Position numbers and translations under genes: made by a program | Shown: piece after piece, positions 20,715-29,210 of the stretch | Layout: the number at the start of each line of letters is the position of its first letter | Position numbering within the stretch: the stretch's first letter is position 1 | Assembly: GCA_035487295.1 (NCBI GenBank) | Contig: DATHMH010000022.1 | Coordinates: 1-64,000, forward strand | Length of the DNA stretch: 64,000 nt | Origin: QIAW01 sp035487295 | GTDB lineage: Bacteria > Acidobacteriota > Terriglobia > Terriglobales > Acidobacteriaceae | Direction: 5' to 3' | The notes under the pieces: generated by a model | Databases searched by the model: none | What the model was told of the DNA's origin: nothing | The model's input: the letters and a program-made list of their open reading frames with translations, nothing else

Positions 20715-21215
20715 ATGAGCAACTCAGATAGCAGTTCGATTCTCAAACCCATGCGGATCGCCGTAGCCGCCGACCATGCCGGCGTGCCCCTGATGGATCC
20801 CATCATCGCGCAGGTCCGCTCCCTCGGACACGAAGTGCTCGACCTGGGCACGCATGATCCGACAAAGCCTGATGATTATCCGGATTACGCCAAGGCCATC
20901 GGCGAGGCGTTGCAAGCGGGGCGCTGCGAGCGGGGCGTCCTGATCTGCGGCAGCGGAGTGGGCGCTACGGTTGCCGCCAATAAGATGATCGGCATTCGCG
21001 CCTGCATGTGCCACGACACCTACTCGGCCCACCAGGGAGTGGAGCACGACGACATGAACGTGCTGTGCCTGGGCGCCCGCGTCATCGGACCTGAGCTGGC
21101 GCACGAGCTGGTACACGCGTTTCTTGGCGCGTACTTCACCAACGAAGAGCGCCACCGGCGGCGTGTGGGCAAAATCCTGAAGATGGAGCAGCAGGAATTG
21201 GGCGCCAGGAAATAG
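20715..21215 (+). CDS. rpiB: ribose-5-phosphate isomerase B (RpiB/LacA family)
   Basis: 166 residues, the normal family size plus a short N-terminal tail. It interconverts ribose-5-phosphate and ribulose-5-phosphate in the pentose phosphate pathway, in the cytoplasm. Visible motifs are AVAADHAG (residues 16-23, with the substrate-binding Asp-His), DLGTHD, the active-site Cys78 in LICGSGVGATVAANK, and CHDTYSAHQGVEHDD followed by NVLCLGARVIG. The start at 20715 was chosen because AAGGGGA precedes it; an upstream in-frame start would add an uncharacteristic 21-residue tail. It is monocistronic, between tRNA-Lys and a degraded region. LacA/LacB sugar isomerases are close relatives, so substrate assignment to ribose is likely but not certain. 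Confidence 0.9.
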   Translation: MSNSDSSSILKPMRIAVAADHAGVPLMDPIIAQVRSLGHEVLDLGTHDPTKPDDYPDYAKAIGEALQAGRCERGVLICGSGVGATVAANKMIGIRACMCHDTYSAHQGVEHDDMNVLCLGARVIGPELAHELVHAFLGAYFTNEERHRRRVGKILKMEQQELGARK

Positions 21216-21237
21216 CTGCTTCAGTTCCAAGCTCGCA

Positions 21238-21363
21238 GCTGCTATGCAGGCAGAGTGCGTGTATCCGGGCTGCTGATTGCTGTTATCTTTCTTGCAATCG
21301 TGGCGATGCGACATTGCAGGGGTTTTTGATGGCGCCCCCCTCCCCCATTACTTAGAGTAGTCC
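21238..21363 (+). repeat. dispersed ~125-bp repeat, copy 1
   Basis: Begins GCTGCTATGCAGGCAGAGTG and includes a C-rich tract (GCGCCCCCCTCCCCCATTACTT). It recurs about 1.3 kb away at 22546-22672 in the same orientation with only a few substitutions and one single-base indel. It lies in the 3' flank of rpiB. Not recognisably part of a gene or transposase. Confidence 0.85.
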
Positions 21364-21538
21364 GTGAAGCCTTAAGTGCTTTGTACGCAATAGAATCCGG
21401 GGGCGGCAGAACTAGTGCGGGAGTAATGGCCAGCCATTAGCAATCTGTGAGTCAGAGTCAACGCTTTCATAACATTTTCTATTCGTAAACTCCCCAGCTA
21501 AACAGGCCGCTCTGCTGTCCGCCCCGGCAAGCCCTATA

Positions 21539-21573
21539 GGGGGGGATTGACGGGTTGGAAGGGGGGTGGGGGG
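21539..21573 (+). other. potential G-quadruplex tract
   Basis: Four guanine runs (7, 3, 6 and 6 G) are separated by loops of 6, 6 and 1 nt, which satisfies a G-quadruplex pattern on the plus strand. The stretch is intergenic, between the copy-1 repeat and the terminator of the frameshifted gene. Confidence 0.6.
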
Positions 21574-21868
21574 TTACTAAGTAACCTCTGAGGAGTGAAC
21601 AGAACTATCCCTGGGCCGCCCTGGAGCCAGCGAGGCGTGGGTCAAGTTTTCAAAGAGCACGAGGCAAGCGCCCAGATCGATCATGTCAGCAATTTCACAG
21701 AAGGGCAAGGATTTGATATCAGAGCTCAGTTTTTTGATTGCTTTACAGAGGAAAAGTGCTACTAAAGTCATCGAAAGAACCTACATGGATTTTTTGTCGC
21801 AAGCAGCACTACAGCTCCAAGCGTTCCGCCAGAAATTTGCACTTTCACTCATTTTCAACTATTACGAC

Positions 21869-21901
21869 AAAACCCAGCCTAGCAAAAGAAGCTAGGCTGG
21901 G
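21869..21901 (-). terminator. rho-independent terminator
   Basis: A perfect 11-bp stem (CCCAGCCTAGC / GCTAGGCTGGG at 21873-21883 and 21891-21901) with a 7-nt loop is followed on the minus strand by TTTT. It lies just after the stop codon at 21925 of the frameshifted gene, so that gene was once a complete transcription unit. Confidence 0.85.
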
Positions 21902-21924
21902 GCACCCTCGCGAGTATTTATGGA

Positions 21925-22480
21925 TCAGAAAGTTTTACCCGGGCCACCTGTCCGCTGGGTTCCTCGAACAATACTTTGATAAGGCTGAATTTCGCCCCGG
22001 GCCGCGAACTCCCAGCCGCCAACGTCCCTTGTCACGGCTACACGACGAATTCTGTTGAGCCAATCAGTCTTCTCAGGGCCGTACAAGGCGAAAACCACGG
22101 CCCCGTAGATCCGGAGTGCATCCTTGAAATTCTTGTCGCTTCGATCAGGAACGCAAACAACTTCCAAGCCCCGGCAACTTCAGCAGAGTAGGCAGGTAGC
22201 CCACGGGACTCGCCACGTCGTTGACCCGCAATCCATTGCTGAAAATAGCCGTCCATCTGGAACGAGTCTCGATTAAAAGGTCCCGGTCAGCAGGAGTCAC
22301 AAGAGGCTCCAACTTCAAAATAGCTTCAGGTAAAGGCGCGCAAAATCGAATTGATTCGGTCTGCATTCCGATCTCCTTCCGCCATCTTGTAAATGCTTCT
22401 GAAAACTCGGCAAACGGGCACTCAACAAAGCCGCAGGTAAACGTGACCGGCGCAAACTTGTTTTCTAACAGGGCTTTCAT
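21925..22480 (-). pseudogene. conserved hypothetical gene broken by a 1-nt frameshift
   Basis: Starts at 22480 with CGGAG before the ATG and opens MKALLENKFAPVTFTCGFVE. The first frame runs through LLIETRSRWTAIFSNGLRVN and PVGYLPTLLK, then falls out of frame near 22170. The continuation RGLEVVCVPDRSD, IYGAVVFALYGPEKTDWLNR and GWEFAARGEIQPY is intact in the next frame and stops at 21925. I recognise this as a widespread small conserved protein family of unknown function (from memory, not searched). One extra T restores the whole reading frame, so it is either a recent pseudogene or a sequencing error. The C-terminus also looks shorter than usual for the family. Confidence 0.7.
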
Positions 22481-22545
22481 TGCTTCTCCGCTACTTTATC
22501 ACTTTGGGATCAATTGTTTCCGAAGCGCTGGCCACAACGTCGGTT

Positions 22546-22672
22546 GCTGCTATGCAGGCAGAGTGCGTGTATCCGGGCTGCTGATTGCTGTTGTCTTTCT
22601 TGCAATCGTGGCGATGCGACATTGCAGGGGTTTTGATGGCACCCCCCTCCCCCATTACTTGAAGTAGTTCGG
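22546..22672 (+). repeat. dispersed ~125-bp repeat, copy 2
   Basis: Same sequence and orientation as the copy at 21238-21363, placed upstream of the start of the frameshifted gene. The two copies therefore flank the frameshifted gene and its terminator as direct repeats. Confidence 0.85.
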
Positions 22673-22951
22673 CTGACGCTAAGTGGCTTCGGCTCAATGA
22701 GGTATAGCGAAGAGAAAATGGCGGGAAGTAACGGCCGGAGTAGTGACTGCGACGTGACACTGTTAGCCTTTTCGTAATTTTTCTCAACGCAAACATGATT
22801 CGTTTTCCCTTGTGTTGCACCGGTCCATTGCTCGATTCCGGACACACCTCAGGAAAATCATCGCATAGAATTTGTCAAAGGTTAAGGGCTTGATATCACG
22901 TTGCTGCCCGTTCCGGGCGTGTGTGGATCAGGGTCCAACCGCCTGGAACGA

Positions 22952-23290
22952 CTAGTTTTTTTCAAAAAACTGGTTCCACAAAGCAAGAGTCTGTGGGCCA
23001 AAATGCTTTTTTATCTCCGATATTTTGCCGCAAGAGTCGAGCGTGTCGAAACATTCATGGACCAGATCTCTAATGTAAAGGTCTCCTTGTGACAGAGCTG
23101 TCTCCAAGAACTTCAGCGCCGATTCAACGCCATCGCCATCCCTGTCAGCTTCTTCACAGACGTACCTAGCCAGATCGTTGACAACTGGATAACAAAGGGA
23201 CTCGGCTACCCAGTCGCTATCGGGCTTAAATCCTGGTACTGCGCTGACTAGAGCCTGTATGAATGTTTCTCTATTCATATTGAACTTCAT
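22952..23290 (-). CDS. small conserved hypothetical protein
   Basis: 112 residues from ATG 23290 (MKFNMNRETFIQALVSAVPG), or 108 from the second Met. Acidic and helical, without signal peptide or membrane segment, ending LWNQFFEKN. Visible content: YVCEEADRDGDGVESALKFL and DLYIRDLVHECFDTLDS. The upstream frame extends further but runs through a palindrome and lacks protein-like composition, so the start at 23290 is preferred. I do not recognise a function; it resembles small immunity-type or DUF7674-like proteins only loosely. It is separated from the receptor gene upstream by a strong terminator. Confidence 0.6.
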   Translation of the reverse strand: MKFNMNRETFIQALVSAVPGFKPDSDWVAESLCYPVVNDLARYVCEEADRDGDGVESALKFLETALSQGDLYIRDLVHECFDTLDSCGKISEIKKHFGPQTLALWNQFFEKN

Positions 23291-23338
23291 GGTGCCGTCT
23301 GCGAAAAGCGCCGTCTGCAGGCGATAACTTGAAGGAGA

Positions 23339-23360
23339 GCACAGCCGGGGACGGCTGTGC
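23339..23360. repeat. palindromic hairpin element
   Basis: GCACAGCCG and CGGCTGTGC form a 9-bp perfect stem with a GGGA loop. It lies between the receptor terminator and the small hypothetical gene. The sequence type (CACAGCC-GGGA-CGGCTGTG) resembles short palindromes I remember as scattered in acidobacterial intergenic regions; that recollection is unverified. Confidence 0.5.
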
Positions 23361-23369
23361 CACACAATC

Positions 23370-23399
23370 AAAAAAGGCCAGCCTTGCGGCTGGCCTTTG
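23370..23399 (-). terminator. rho-independent terminator of the receptor gene
   Basis: AAAGGCCAGCC / GGCTGGCCTTT forms an 11-bp stem with a 4-nt loop, followed on the minus strand by a T tract. It lies 18 nt after the stop at 23418, so it ends the transcript of the TonB-receptor-like gene. Confidence 0.9.
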
Positions 23400-23417
23400 A
23401 GTTTAACAAGGTTCAAA

Positions 23418-26400
23418 TCAGAAAACGAACTTTATCACGCCTTGCATCTGGCGCATGTTGTTGGCCGTACTCTGATAGGTACCAAAAGTCGCAGAGGTAA
23501 GCGTGTTTACAAACCCCGAGGGATTGGGGTGGTTAAAGATGTTGAAAAACTCCCAGCGGAATTGCAGGGTTTTACCTTCCAGAATGGAAGTATTCTTGAA
23601 GACGGCGAAATCGGTGTCGTTATATCCCGCCAGCGGCACATCGTTGCGGCCACTATTACCCGCATTGCCCAGCAAAGGCTGGGTCAGCGGGAAACCCGCA
23701 GTATTTGGACATAACACCGTAGCCACACCAGCAACATTAGTGCTCGAAGTATTGACGCCGCGGGCACACGGCGCTGGAATGGTATCAACCTGGGTTAAAC
23801 CGACGGGACGGAATGCGCGCACATTGCCATTGGCGACCGCGTTACTATTGCCGATCAAAAGAACGTCGCTGATTCCGCGGCGGGAACCGGAAAAGATCGT
23901 TGCCGGAAGCCCAGTCCGCGACTCAACGATGCCGCTCAGGCCCCAGCCATCGGCAAACTTGTTGATCAGGCCGGTGGTCCCTTTGGCAAAGGGCAGTTCA
24001 TAGACTGCGCTGAGAACAAAGCGCTGGCGGATGTCGAACTCCGAGTTGCCGCGGTTGAGAGCCAGATTGCGCGGATCCTGAACCGTGGGTGAGTCGTTGA
24101 CCAGCACATTCAAGGCGTCGGAGACGTTATCAATACCGTGCGCCCAGGTGTAGGAAGCATCAAATCTCAATCCGCTACGATAGGTTTTGACAGCCTCAAA
24201 CTGCAGGGCATTGTAGTTGGAGCTGGCAACCCCGAGCACCTGGGTCACGCTGTTGAAGCGGGGATCGAGGCGATTGTTCAAAGGCGAGCCCACGGGAGCA
24301 GCTCCGGTCTCATTAAGAAATACCGACCGCAATGAACCAAACCTTGCCGCTTCGTCGGCATCGCTGGTTGCCGGAATTACAGAAGCAATCACCGGATCAA
24401 TCTGCAAGCTGGCCTGAAGGAAGTCGCTTTTGGTATGGATATAGGTCGCCTTCAAAACCAGGTCTCTCATCGCCTGATATTCCAGGCCAAAATCGAACTG
24501 CTGATTGCGGGGATTCTTCAGGTTGCGGTCCACCGGCGCGATGGCGCCGAAGTTTTGCTGGGTTGAGAGGAATTGGCCGATGGCGGCTTCTGCATTCAAC
24601 TGCGCCGGAGCGGTACCGGCCACCAAGGCAGCCAAGGTATTGCCACCGGTAAAGTTCTGTACAGTGATCGAAGGAACAAAGGGCGCCGCGAAGCGCAGGT
24701 TGGTGATGGGGTTGAGGTAGATAAAGTCGTAGGCGATGCCATAGCCGCCACGGATGACCAATTTGCCACCGCCCGGGTTCCAGGCAAAACCAACGCGAGG
24801 CGCCGGGTTCCAATTGCGATGAAATGCAGTGCCGCCGAGGACGATGCTGCCCAGCGGCCCGGTCCCTCCGCCGCCCAGGGGGGTGGTGCTGGTGCGGTTA
24901 AGATTCGAGATGATGCCATTTTCTTCGCTGACGCCACCGGAGGATTCCAGGCGGAAGCCCAGGTTCAGGGTCAGGGTGTCGGTTACGCGATAGTCATCCT
25001 GCGCGAACCAGAAGTCATCGAGAGCAAAGTTGTGCCTGTGGGTGTTGCCAAAGTTCTCTGTCCATGCAGTGGGAGTTCCACTTTGGAACGCCGCCAAACC
25101 ACCGAAGGTCACAGTGCCGCGGAGATTGGAGTCAAAGAAGCTATATGCCTGATAGCGGAAGATATCGCCGCCAAACTTGAAATTGTGGCGGCCGCGGGTC
25201 CAGGAGAGCGTGTCGCCATACTGGAAGGTATTCTGAAGGCGGCCCTGGGGCAGCAGGCTGCGGACGCCCAGGGAATCGAAGCCGCTGATCGTAATCTGCG
25301 GGGCAAAGGGCGGCGTCAGCGTGGTAAGAAAGGGGAAATTAGGCTTGCTGCGGCCAAAGGAAAAGTGGAACTGGTTGACCAGGGCGGTGCCGAAGGGCGA
25401 AGTGTAATTGACCGTGACCTGGCGGGAAAGATTGGTGGAGCTGGCGCCAAAATTGGGCAGGTGGGTCTGAATGAAAATGTTGCCGGGTGATGTCTGGGTT
25501 GTGGGATTCTCACCATAACGCACGGCCAAGGTGTCTTTGCCGCCGCGCAGGAGCTGATCTACGCGTATTGCCCAGGAAACCGTATCGGTCTTGTTGGAGG
25601 CTGAACTACTCAACGTACCAATAGGTGAATCGGGCGAACCTACTGCAGCAAAAAGTCCGGCCGCGGTGGGGTCGGTGATCGCACCGGCCTGGGCGGGAGT
25701 TAACACGGTGGCCTGACTGGTGCTGCCGGCTCCGCGGGTCTTGACACCATCGTAGTGTCCAAAGATGAAGGTATGGTTCTTGATGATCGGCCCCCCGGCG
25801 ACAAATCCCCAGTTATTCTGAATGAAAGGCGTCGGCTTGCCGGTGGTATCGAAGAAGTCGCGCGCATTGAAAGCTGCATTCTGGTGATACTCATACAATG
25901 TTCCGTGATAGGCATTGCCGCCGCTGCGGGTGATGATTTGCACCTGTGCGCCGGCATTACGGCCATACTCGGCGTCAAAGTTGTTGGTAATCAGCTTGAA
26001 TTCCTGGATTTCGTCAATCACGAACGTGCCAAGTTCGGCGTTACCGGTGGTGGAGATATCGGTGGAGGTGGTGTTATCAATCGTAATATTGTTGGCGCGC
26101 CCGCGGGAGCCGTTGGAGTTAAAGCTTCCCGTTCCGAGGAAAGGATTGTCGTTTGTGACCGGAACAATGCCGGGGGCGAGGGTGGCCAAAGCCACCGGGT
26201 TGCGTCCCTGGTTGGGCAGCGTCAGGGCGGTCGCCTGATCAATGGATTCGCTCACCTGGGCGGTAGCAATATCGAGCTTGGGTTCCTGGCCTTCGACTGT
26301 AATCGTTTCCTCGGTCTTCTTGACCTCCATCTTCACCCGGAGGAAGGTTTTCTCACCGCTGCGGACCTCGGCGGTCTGGGCCAGCGTGCTCAGGCCCGCG

Positions 26401-26648
26401 CTCTCAACCGTCACCTTATATTCGCCGATCTCCAATTGCAGCACGGCAAACTCACCATCATGGTTGGTTGTCACTGACCGGGTTGTGCCGGTGGTGGTAT
26501 TTACGATGACAATCTTTGCGTTGGCGAGAACAGCGCCGCTGGGATCATAGACGGTCCCCTCGATATCGCCTGTGAGAGCTGCGTATGCCGGCACCAGCAG
26601 GCAGACCATAACCAATAAAATTGTCACAATTCTAGTGAGTGTTGCCAT
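23418..26648 (-). CDS. TonB-dependent receptor-like protein with carboxypeptidase-regulatory domain (Oar type)
   Basis: 1,076 residues. A signal peptide (IVTILLVMVCLLVPAYA) is followed by a carboxypeptidase-regulatory-like domain (about 25-115: TGDIEGTVYDPSGAVLANA ... GEYKVTVESAG). Then come a plug-like domain (about 130-250: LPNQGRNPVALATLAPG, IDEIQEFKLITNNFDAEYGR, GAQVQIITRSGGNAYHG) and a long outer-membrane beta-barrel ending in Phe (MQGVIKFVF). This is the expanded Oar-like family of Acidobacteriota, thought to import or bind large molecules at the outer membrane; the substrate is unknown. GGAGGGGGAG precedes ATG 26648. The gene stands alone with its own terminator. Confidence 0.9.
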   Translation of the reverse strand: MATLTRIVTILLVMVCLLVPAYAALTGDIEGTVYDPSGAVLANAKIVIVNTTTGTTRSVTTNHDGEFAVLQLEIGEYKVTVESAGLSTLAQTAEVRSGEKTFLRVKMEVKKTEETITVEGQEPKLDIATAQVSESIDQATALTLPNQGRNPVALATLAPGIVPVTNDNPFLGTGSFNSNGSRGRANNITIDNTTSTDISTTGNAELGTFVIDEIQEFKLITNNFDAEYGRNAGAQVQIITRSGGNAYHGTLYEYHQNAAFNARDFFDTTGKPTPFIQNNWGFVAGGPIIKNHTFIFGHYDGVKTRGAGSTSQATVLTPAQAGAITDPTAAGLFAAVGSPDSPIGTLSSSASNKTDTVSWAIRVDQLLRGGKDTLAVRYGENPTTQTSPGNIFIQTHLPNFGASSTNLSRQVTVNYTSPFGTALVNQFHFSFGRSKPNFPFLTTLTPPFAPQITISGFDSLGVRSLLPQGRLQNTFQYGDTLSWTRGRHNFKFGGDIFRYQAYSFFDSNLRGTVTFGGLAAFQSGTPTAWTENFGNTHRHNFALDDFWFAQDDYRVTDTLTLNLGFRLESSGGVSEENGIISNLNRTSTTPLGGGGTGPLGSIVLGGTAFHRNWNPAPRVGFAWNPGGGKLVIRGGYGIAYDFIYLNPITNLRFAAPFVPSITVQNFTGGNTLAALVAGTAPAQLNAEAAIGQFLSTQQNFGAIAPVDRNLKNPRNQQFDFGLEYQAMRDLVLKATYIHTKSDFLQASLQIDPVIASVIPATSDADEAARFGSLRSVFLNETGAAPVGSPLNNRLDPRFNSVTQVLGVASSNYNALQFEAVKTYRSGLRFDASYTWAHGIDNVSDALNVLVNDSPTVQDPRNLALNRGNSEFDIRQRFVLSAVYELPFAKGTTGLINKFADGWGLSGIVESRTGLPATIFSGSRRGISDVLLIGNSNAVANGNVRAFRPVGLTQVDTIPAPCARGVNTSSTNVAGVATVLCPNTAGFPLTQPLLGNAGNSGRNDVPLAGYNDTDFAVFKNTSILEGKTLQFRWEFFNIFNHPNPSGFVNTLTSATFGTYQSTANNMRQMQGVIKFVF

Positions 26649-27188
26649 GTTGCTCCCCCTCCTAAACCTTTAAACAAACAGAATTATCGAGTCTAAATGA
26701 GACTTGCTTGCTTTTTTTACGGGATATTAAGAACAGATTGCCCTTTACTCCGGCATGTTGATAACCAAAAGTAAAGAACTGTTAAGTATCTGTAAACACT
26801 ACGTTCAAAACAACTTAATGAAAAACAGTCTATGCTTTTGTGAATACAGATGCGGCTCATAATATGAGATTTGGAAAGCCAATGAAAGGGCTATTGTGGC
26901 AAAAAATCGAGATTGTTACCGCACGATGTATTTAATAAATAGTAAACATTAAAGATAGATTATGATAACTTATTAATTACTATATGCAGCGCAAGGCGCC
27001 GATTTTGAACAAATCATTCCCTACCGCTCCCTTGAATCTCAACACCATTATGCGCATCACCTTATAGAGAGCGGCCATCGCACTCCCGTCAACCAGTTGA
27101 ACGTACGGGCGCATCCAAGTTTCTGGTTCAGTGCTGTTTGGCAGAGCCCGGAACGAAGGCGAGTTTGAGATGAGGAATTGAGGATCTT
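26649..27188. other. AT-rich intergenic region
   Basis: About 540 bp between the receptor gene and the small plus-strand gene. AT-rich (26,690-26,990), with GATAAT on the minus strand near 26,677-26,682 as a possible -10 of the receptor but no good -35. No RNA gene or coding region was recognised. Confidence 0.5.
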
Positions 27189-27401
27189 ATGGCGTGGTTT
27201 GTGTTTGACGAAAATTCAGCCCGTAATCTGCGGAAAAATCGCGGGATGACGAAAACAGAGATAAGCCTGCGCGAGGGCAATCCCCTGGCCGAGGCCCTTG
27301 CTCTTCCGGAAAGCATTCTGCTTCTGCCGGGAACTGAAGCACCCTTCCTGCTGCACATCCGGAATCGTAATGCGGATCGGAGCGATGATTCGTTGAGATG
27401 A
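27189..27401 (+). CDS. small hypothetical protein
   Basis: 70 residues opening MAWFVFDENSARNLRKN and containing GNPLAEALALPESILLLPG. A GAGGAT motif 4-9 nt before the ATG gives a reasonable ribosome binding site. No signal peptide or known motif. It lies downstream of, and convergent with, the 570-residue barrel protein gene. Not recognised; called on start signal and composition only, and could be non-coding. Confidence 0.4.
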   Translation: MAWFVFDENSARNLRKNRGMTKTEISLREGNPLAEALALPESILLLPGTEAPFLLHIRNRNADRSDDSLR

Positions 27402-27456
27402 GTGGGCGTGGCTGCTGCTGGTCTTGCCCGGCGGGACGCCGGCGCTGCTTTCCAAC

Positions 27457-29169
27457 TCAGAAGCTGAAAGCCAGGCCGCCCCGGATGGAACGTGCTGATT
27501 GCACCAGGTACAGCGTGCGGCCATCCTGCCCCACAACCGGCACATACCCCTCCGCCAGCAGGTTGCGGACATCGATGAGAGCTTCTACCTGGCCGGGCAG
27601 AAAACTTAAATTAGGCAGGGGCTGGCGAATAAAGAAATTCAGGTAGGGATCAGCCTGGCCGGCCGAAGCATTGAATGCGTCAACCGGAGTAAGCGCCTTG
27701 CCGTCGGTCAATTTATAGGAAGCAATCCAAGTGGTGTTGGAGCCCGGGACTTTGCCGGTAAGCTTGGCAGCGACGGCATGACGGCGCAGCGTATCAAAGG
27801 AATTGGAGGCGGGCCCTGCCTGCAGGAGGCCGGGGTTTTCAAGAGCGAGCACGCCGCCGTAGGAATAGTCGAGTGTCCCGGTCAACGCGGAACAAAATTT
27901 GCGCTCGGCCACGGCGCGGAAGCCATGGGTGGCAAAATTCCCACCATTATAAGTAAATGTCTGGGAGAAAGGATCGGCAAGTATGTTGCCATCGCCCAGA
28001 GCGCTATCCACATTGCCAACGCCTAACAGCGCGGTATTGTTGATGCGATCGGAATAAGCGGCGACCTGGAAGCGATTCTTTCCAAAGCGACGCGACAGCG
28101 AAAGCTCCTGGTGCCGGGCATCTTCTATATGCGAGGCGAAATTGACCGCTGTAACCCGTGGTCCTGATTCACTGAAGTCCGCCGGTGCGCTGTCAAAACC
28201 TTTGGCCGCCCGGGTATTGGGCATGGAGGTTGCGTACTGGTATTCCACGATCGTATTGGGCGAAAAATGCAGGTCCAGCGTGCCAAAAGGCCGGACGGCG
28301 GTATTTCTTCCCTGGTACTGGATACTCTGGTACTCGGCCCCGTAACTGAATTCGGCGAAATTCATAAACTGCATGCTATCGGAAAGCGTAAGCGCCAACG
28401 CCTGCAAGGCGGCCTGCTGATCGCCGCTGTCAACCACACCAAAACGCCTCATGGTGAAAGATATCTCGGGAGTGTGGCCATCGGAAGTCTGATGTTTGTA
28501 AGAAGCGCGCAGCACGGAGGGAGATGAACTCCACGCACCAGAGGTCCCCATGTTGCCGTTGAAAACCAGGGTCCCACTGGAAAAGAGGGACTTTTCCAGT
28601 CTGAACGAAGTAGCCTGATCGGAGAAGCCTCCCAAGCCGTCATTGGAGGCGCCGGCGACAAACGCGACCCGCGCTTTGAGCACGCGATCATCGTCATGGG
28701 CAGATTTGGAAACCACCACCAGCGGCCCGTCATCGAAGACGCGCAGGATGGGGCGGTTGGCGGTCGAGCGCAAAGTCCATCGCCAGTCATCGTCATCCTG
28801 AGGAGTGCGGGTGCGAACCGGCAGCGTAGCAATAGCTTCGAACAAGGTGTTGAGAGTGAGATTGACCACCAGCCTGGCGCCCGAATGCAGGACCACATTT
28901 TCGCGCAGGGCGGGAAGAAACGAAGCGGCAGTAACTTTAACCTGGTAATGTCCGGGAGTAAGGCCGAGAGCGGTATAGCGACCACGATCATCGGTAAAGA
29001 CGGTCATCGAAGGCACGGCGCCGGCCAGCACCTCAACCATCGCGCCCATTTGCGGCACACCGCCGGAATTGCGCACGGTGCCCGTGATGCTGCCTTCCTG
29101 GGGGAAGGCAGCCGCCGATACGACCCACACGACTGTGACGAGCGGAATCAATATCAGCTTATGGCGCAT
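27457..29169 (-). CDS. carboxypeptidase-regulatory domain / outer-membrane barrel protein
   Basis: 570 residues. A signal peptide (LILIPLVTVVWVVSAAAF) precedes a carboxypeptidase-regulatory-like domain (about 28-110: GSITGTVRNSGGVPQMGA, DDRGRYTALGLTPGHYQVKV). The remainder is rich in alternating beta-strand residues and ends with an aromatic Phe (SIRGGLAFSF), as in outer-membrane barrels. It is half the size of the neighbouring Oar-like receptor and has no recognisable plug domain, so it may be a reduced relative. It lies 41 bp behind the GWxTD gene, with GGGGG before ATG 29169, and is probably co-transcribed. Function inferred only as an outer-membrane protein. Confidence 0.8.
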   Translation of the reverse strand: MRHKLILIPLVTVVWVVSAAAFPQEGSITGTVRNSGGVPQMGAMVEVLAGAVPSMTVFTDDRGRYTALGLTPGHYQVKVTAASFLPALRENVVLHSGARLVVNLTLNTLFEAIATLPVRTRTPQDDDDWRWTLRSTANRPILRVFDDGPLVVVSKSAHDDDRVLKARVAFVAGASNDGLGGFSDQATSFRLEKSLFSSGTLVFNGNMGTSGAWSSSPSVLRASYKHQTSDGHTPEISFTMRRFGVVDSGDQQAALQALALTLSDSMQFMNFAEFSYGAEYQSIQYQGRNTAVRPFGTLDLHFSPNTIVEYQYATSMPNTRAAKGFDSAPADFSESGPRVTAVNFASHIEDARHQELSLSRRFGKNRFQVAAYSDRINNTALLGVGNVDSALGDGNILADPFSQTFTYNGGNFATHGFRAVAERKFCSALTGTLDYSYGGVLALENPGLLQAGPASNSFDTLRRHAVAAKLTGKVPGSNTTWIASYKLTDGKALTPVDAFNASAGQADPYLNFFIRQPLPNLSFLPGQVEALIDVRNLLAEGYVPVVGQDGRTLYLVQSARSIRGGLAFSF

Positions 29170-29210
29170 GTTTTCAACCCCCTTTTTTGGAGTCCTGCGA
29201 ACCGCAATGG

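Noticed and set aside
21577..21771. 64-codon minus-strand frame near the copy-1 repeat
   Set aside because: Slightly hydrophobic but without ribosome binding site, family similarity or flanking context; it lies beyond the terminator of the upstream gene.
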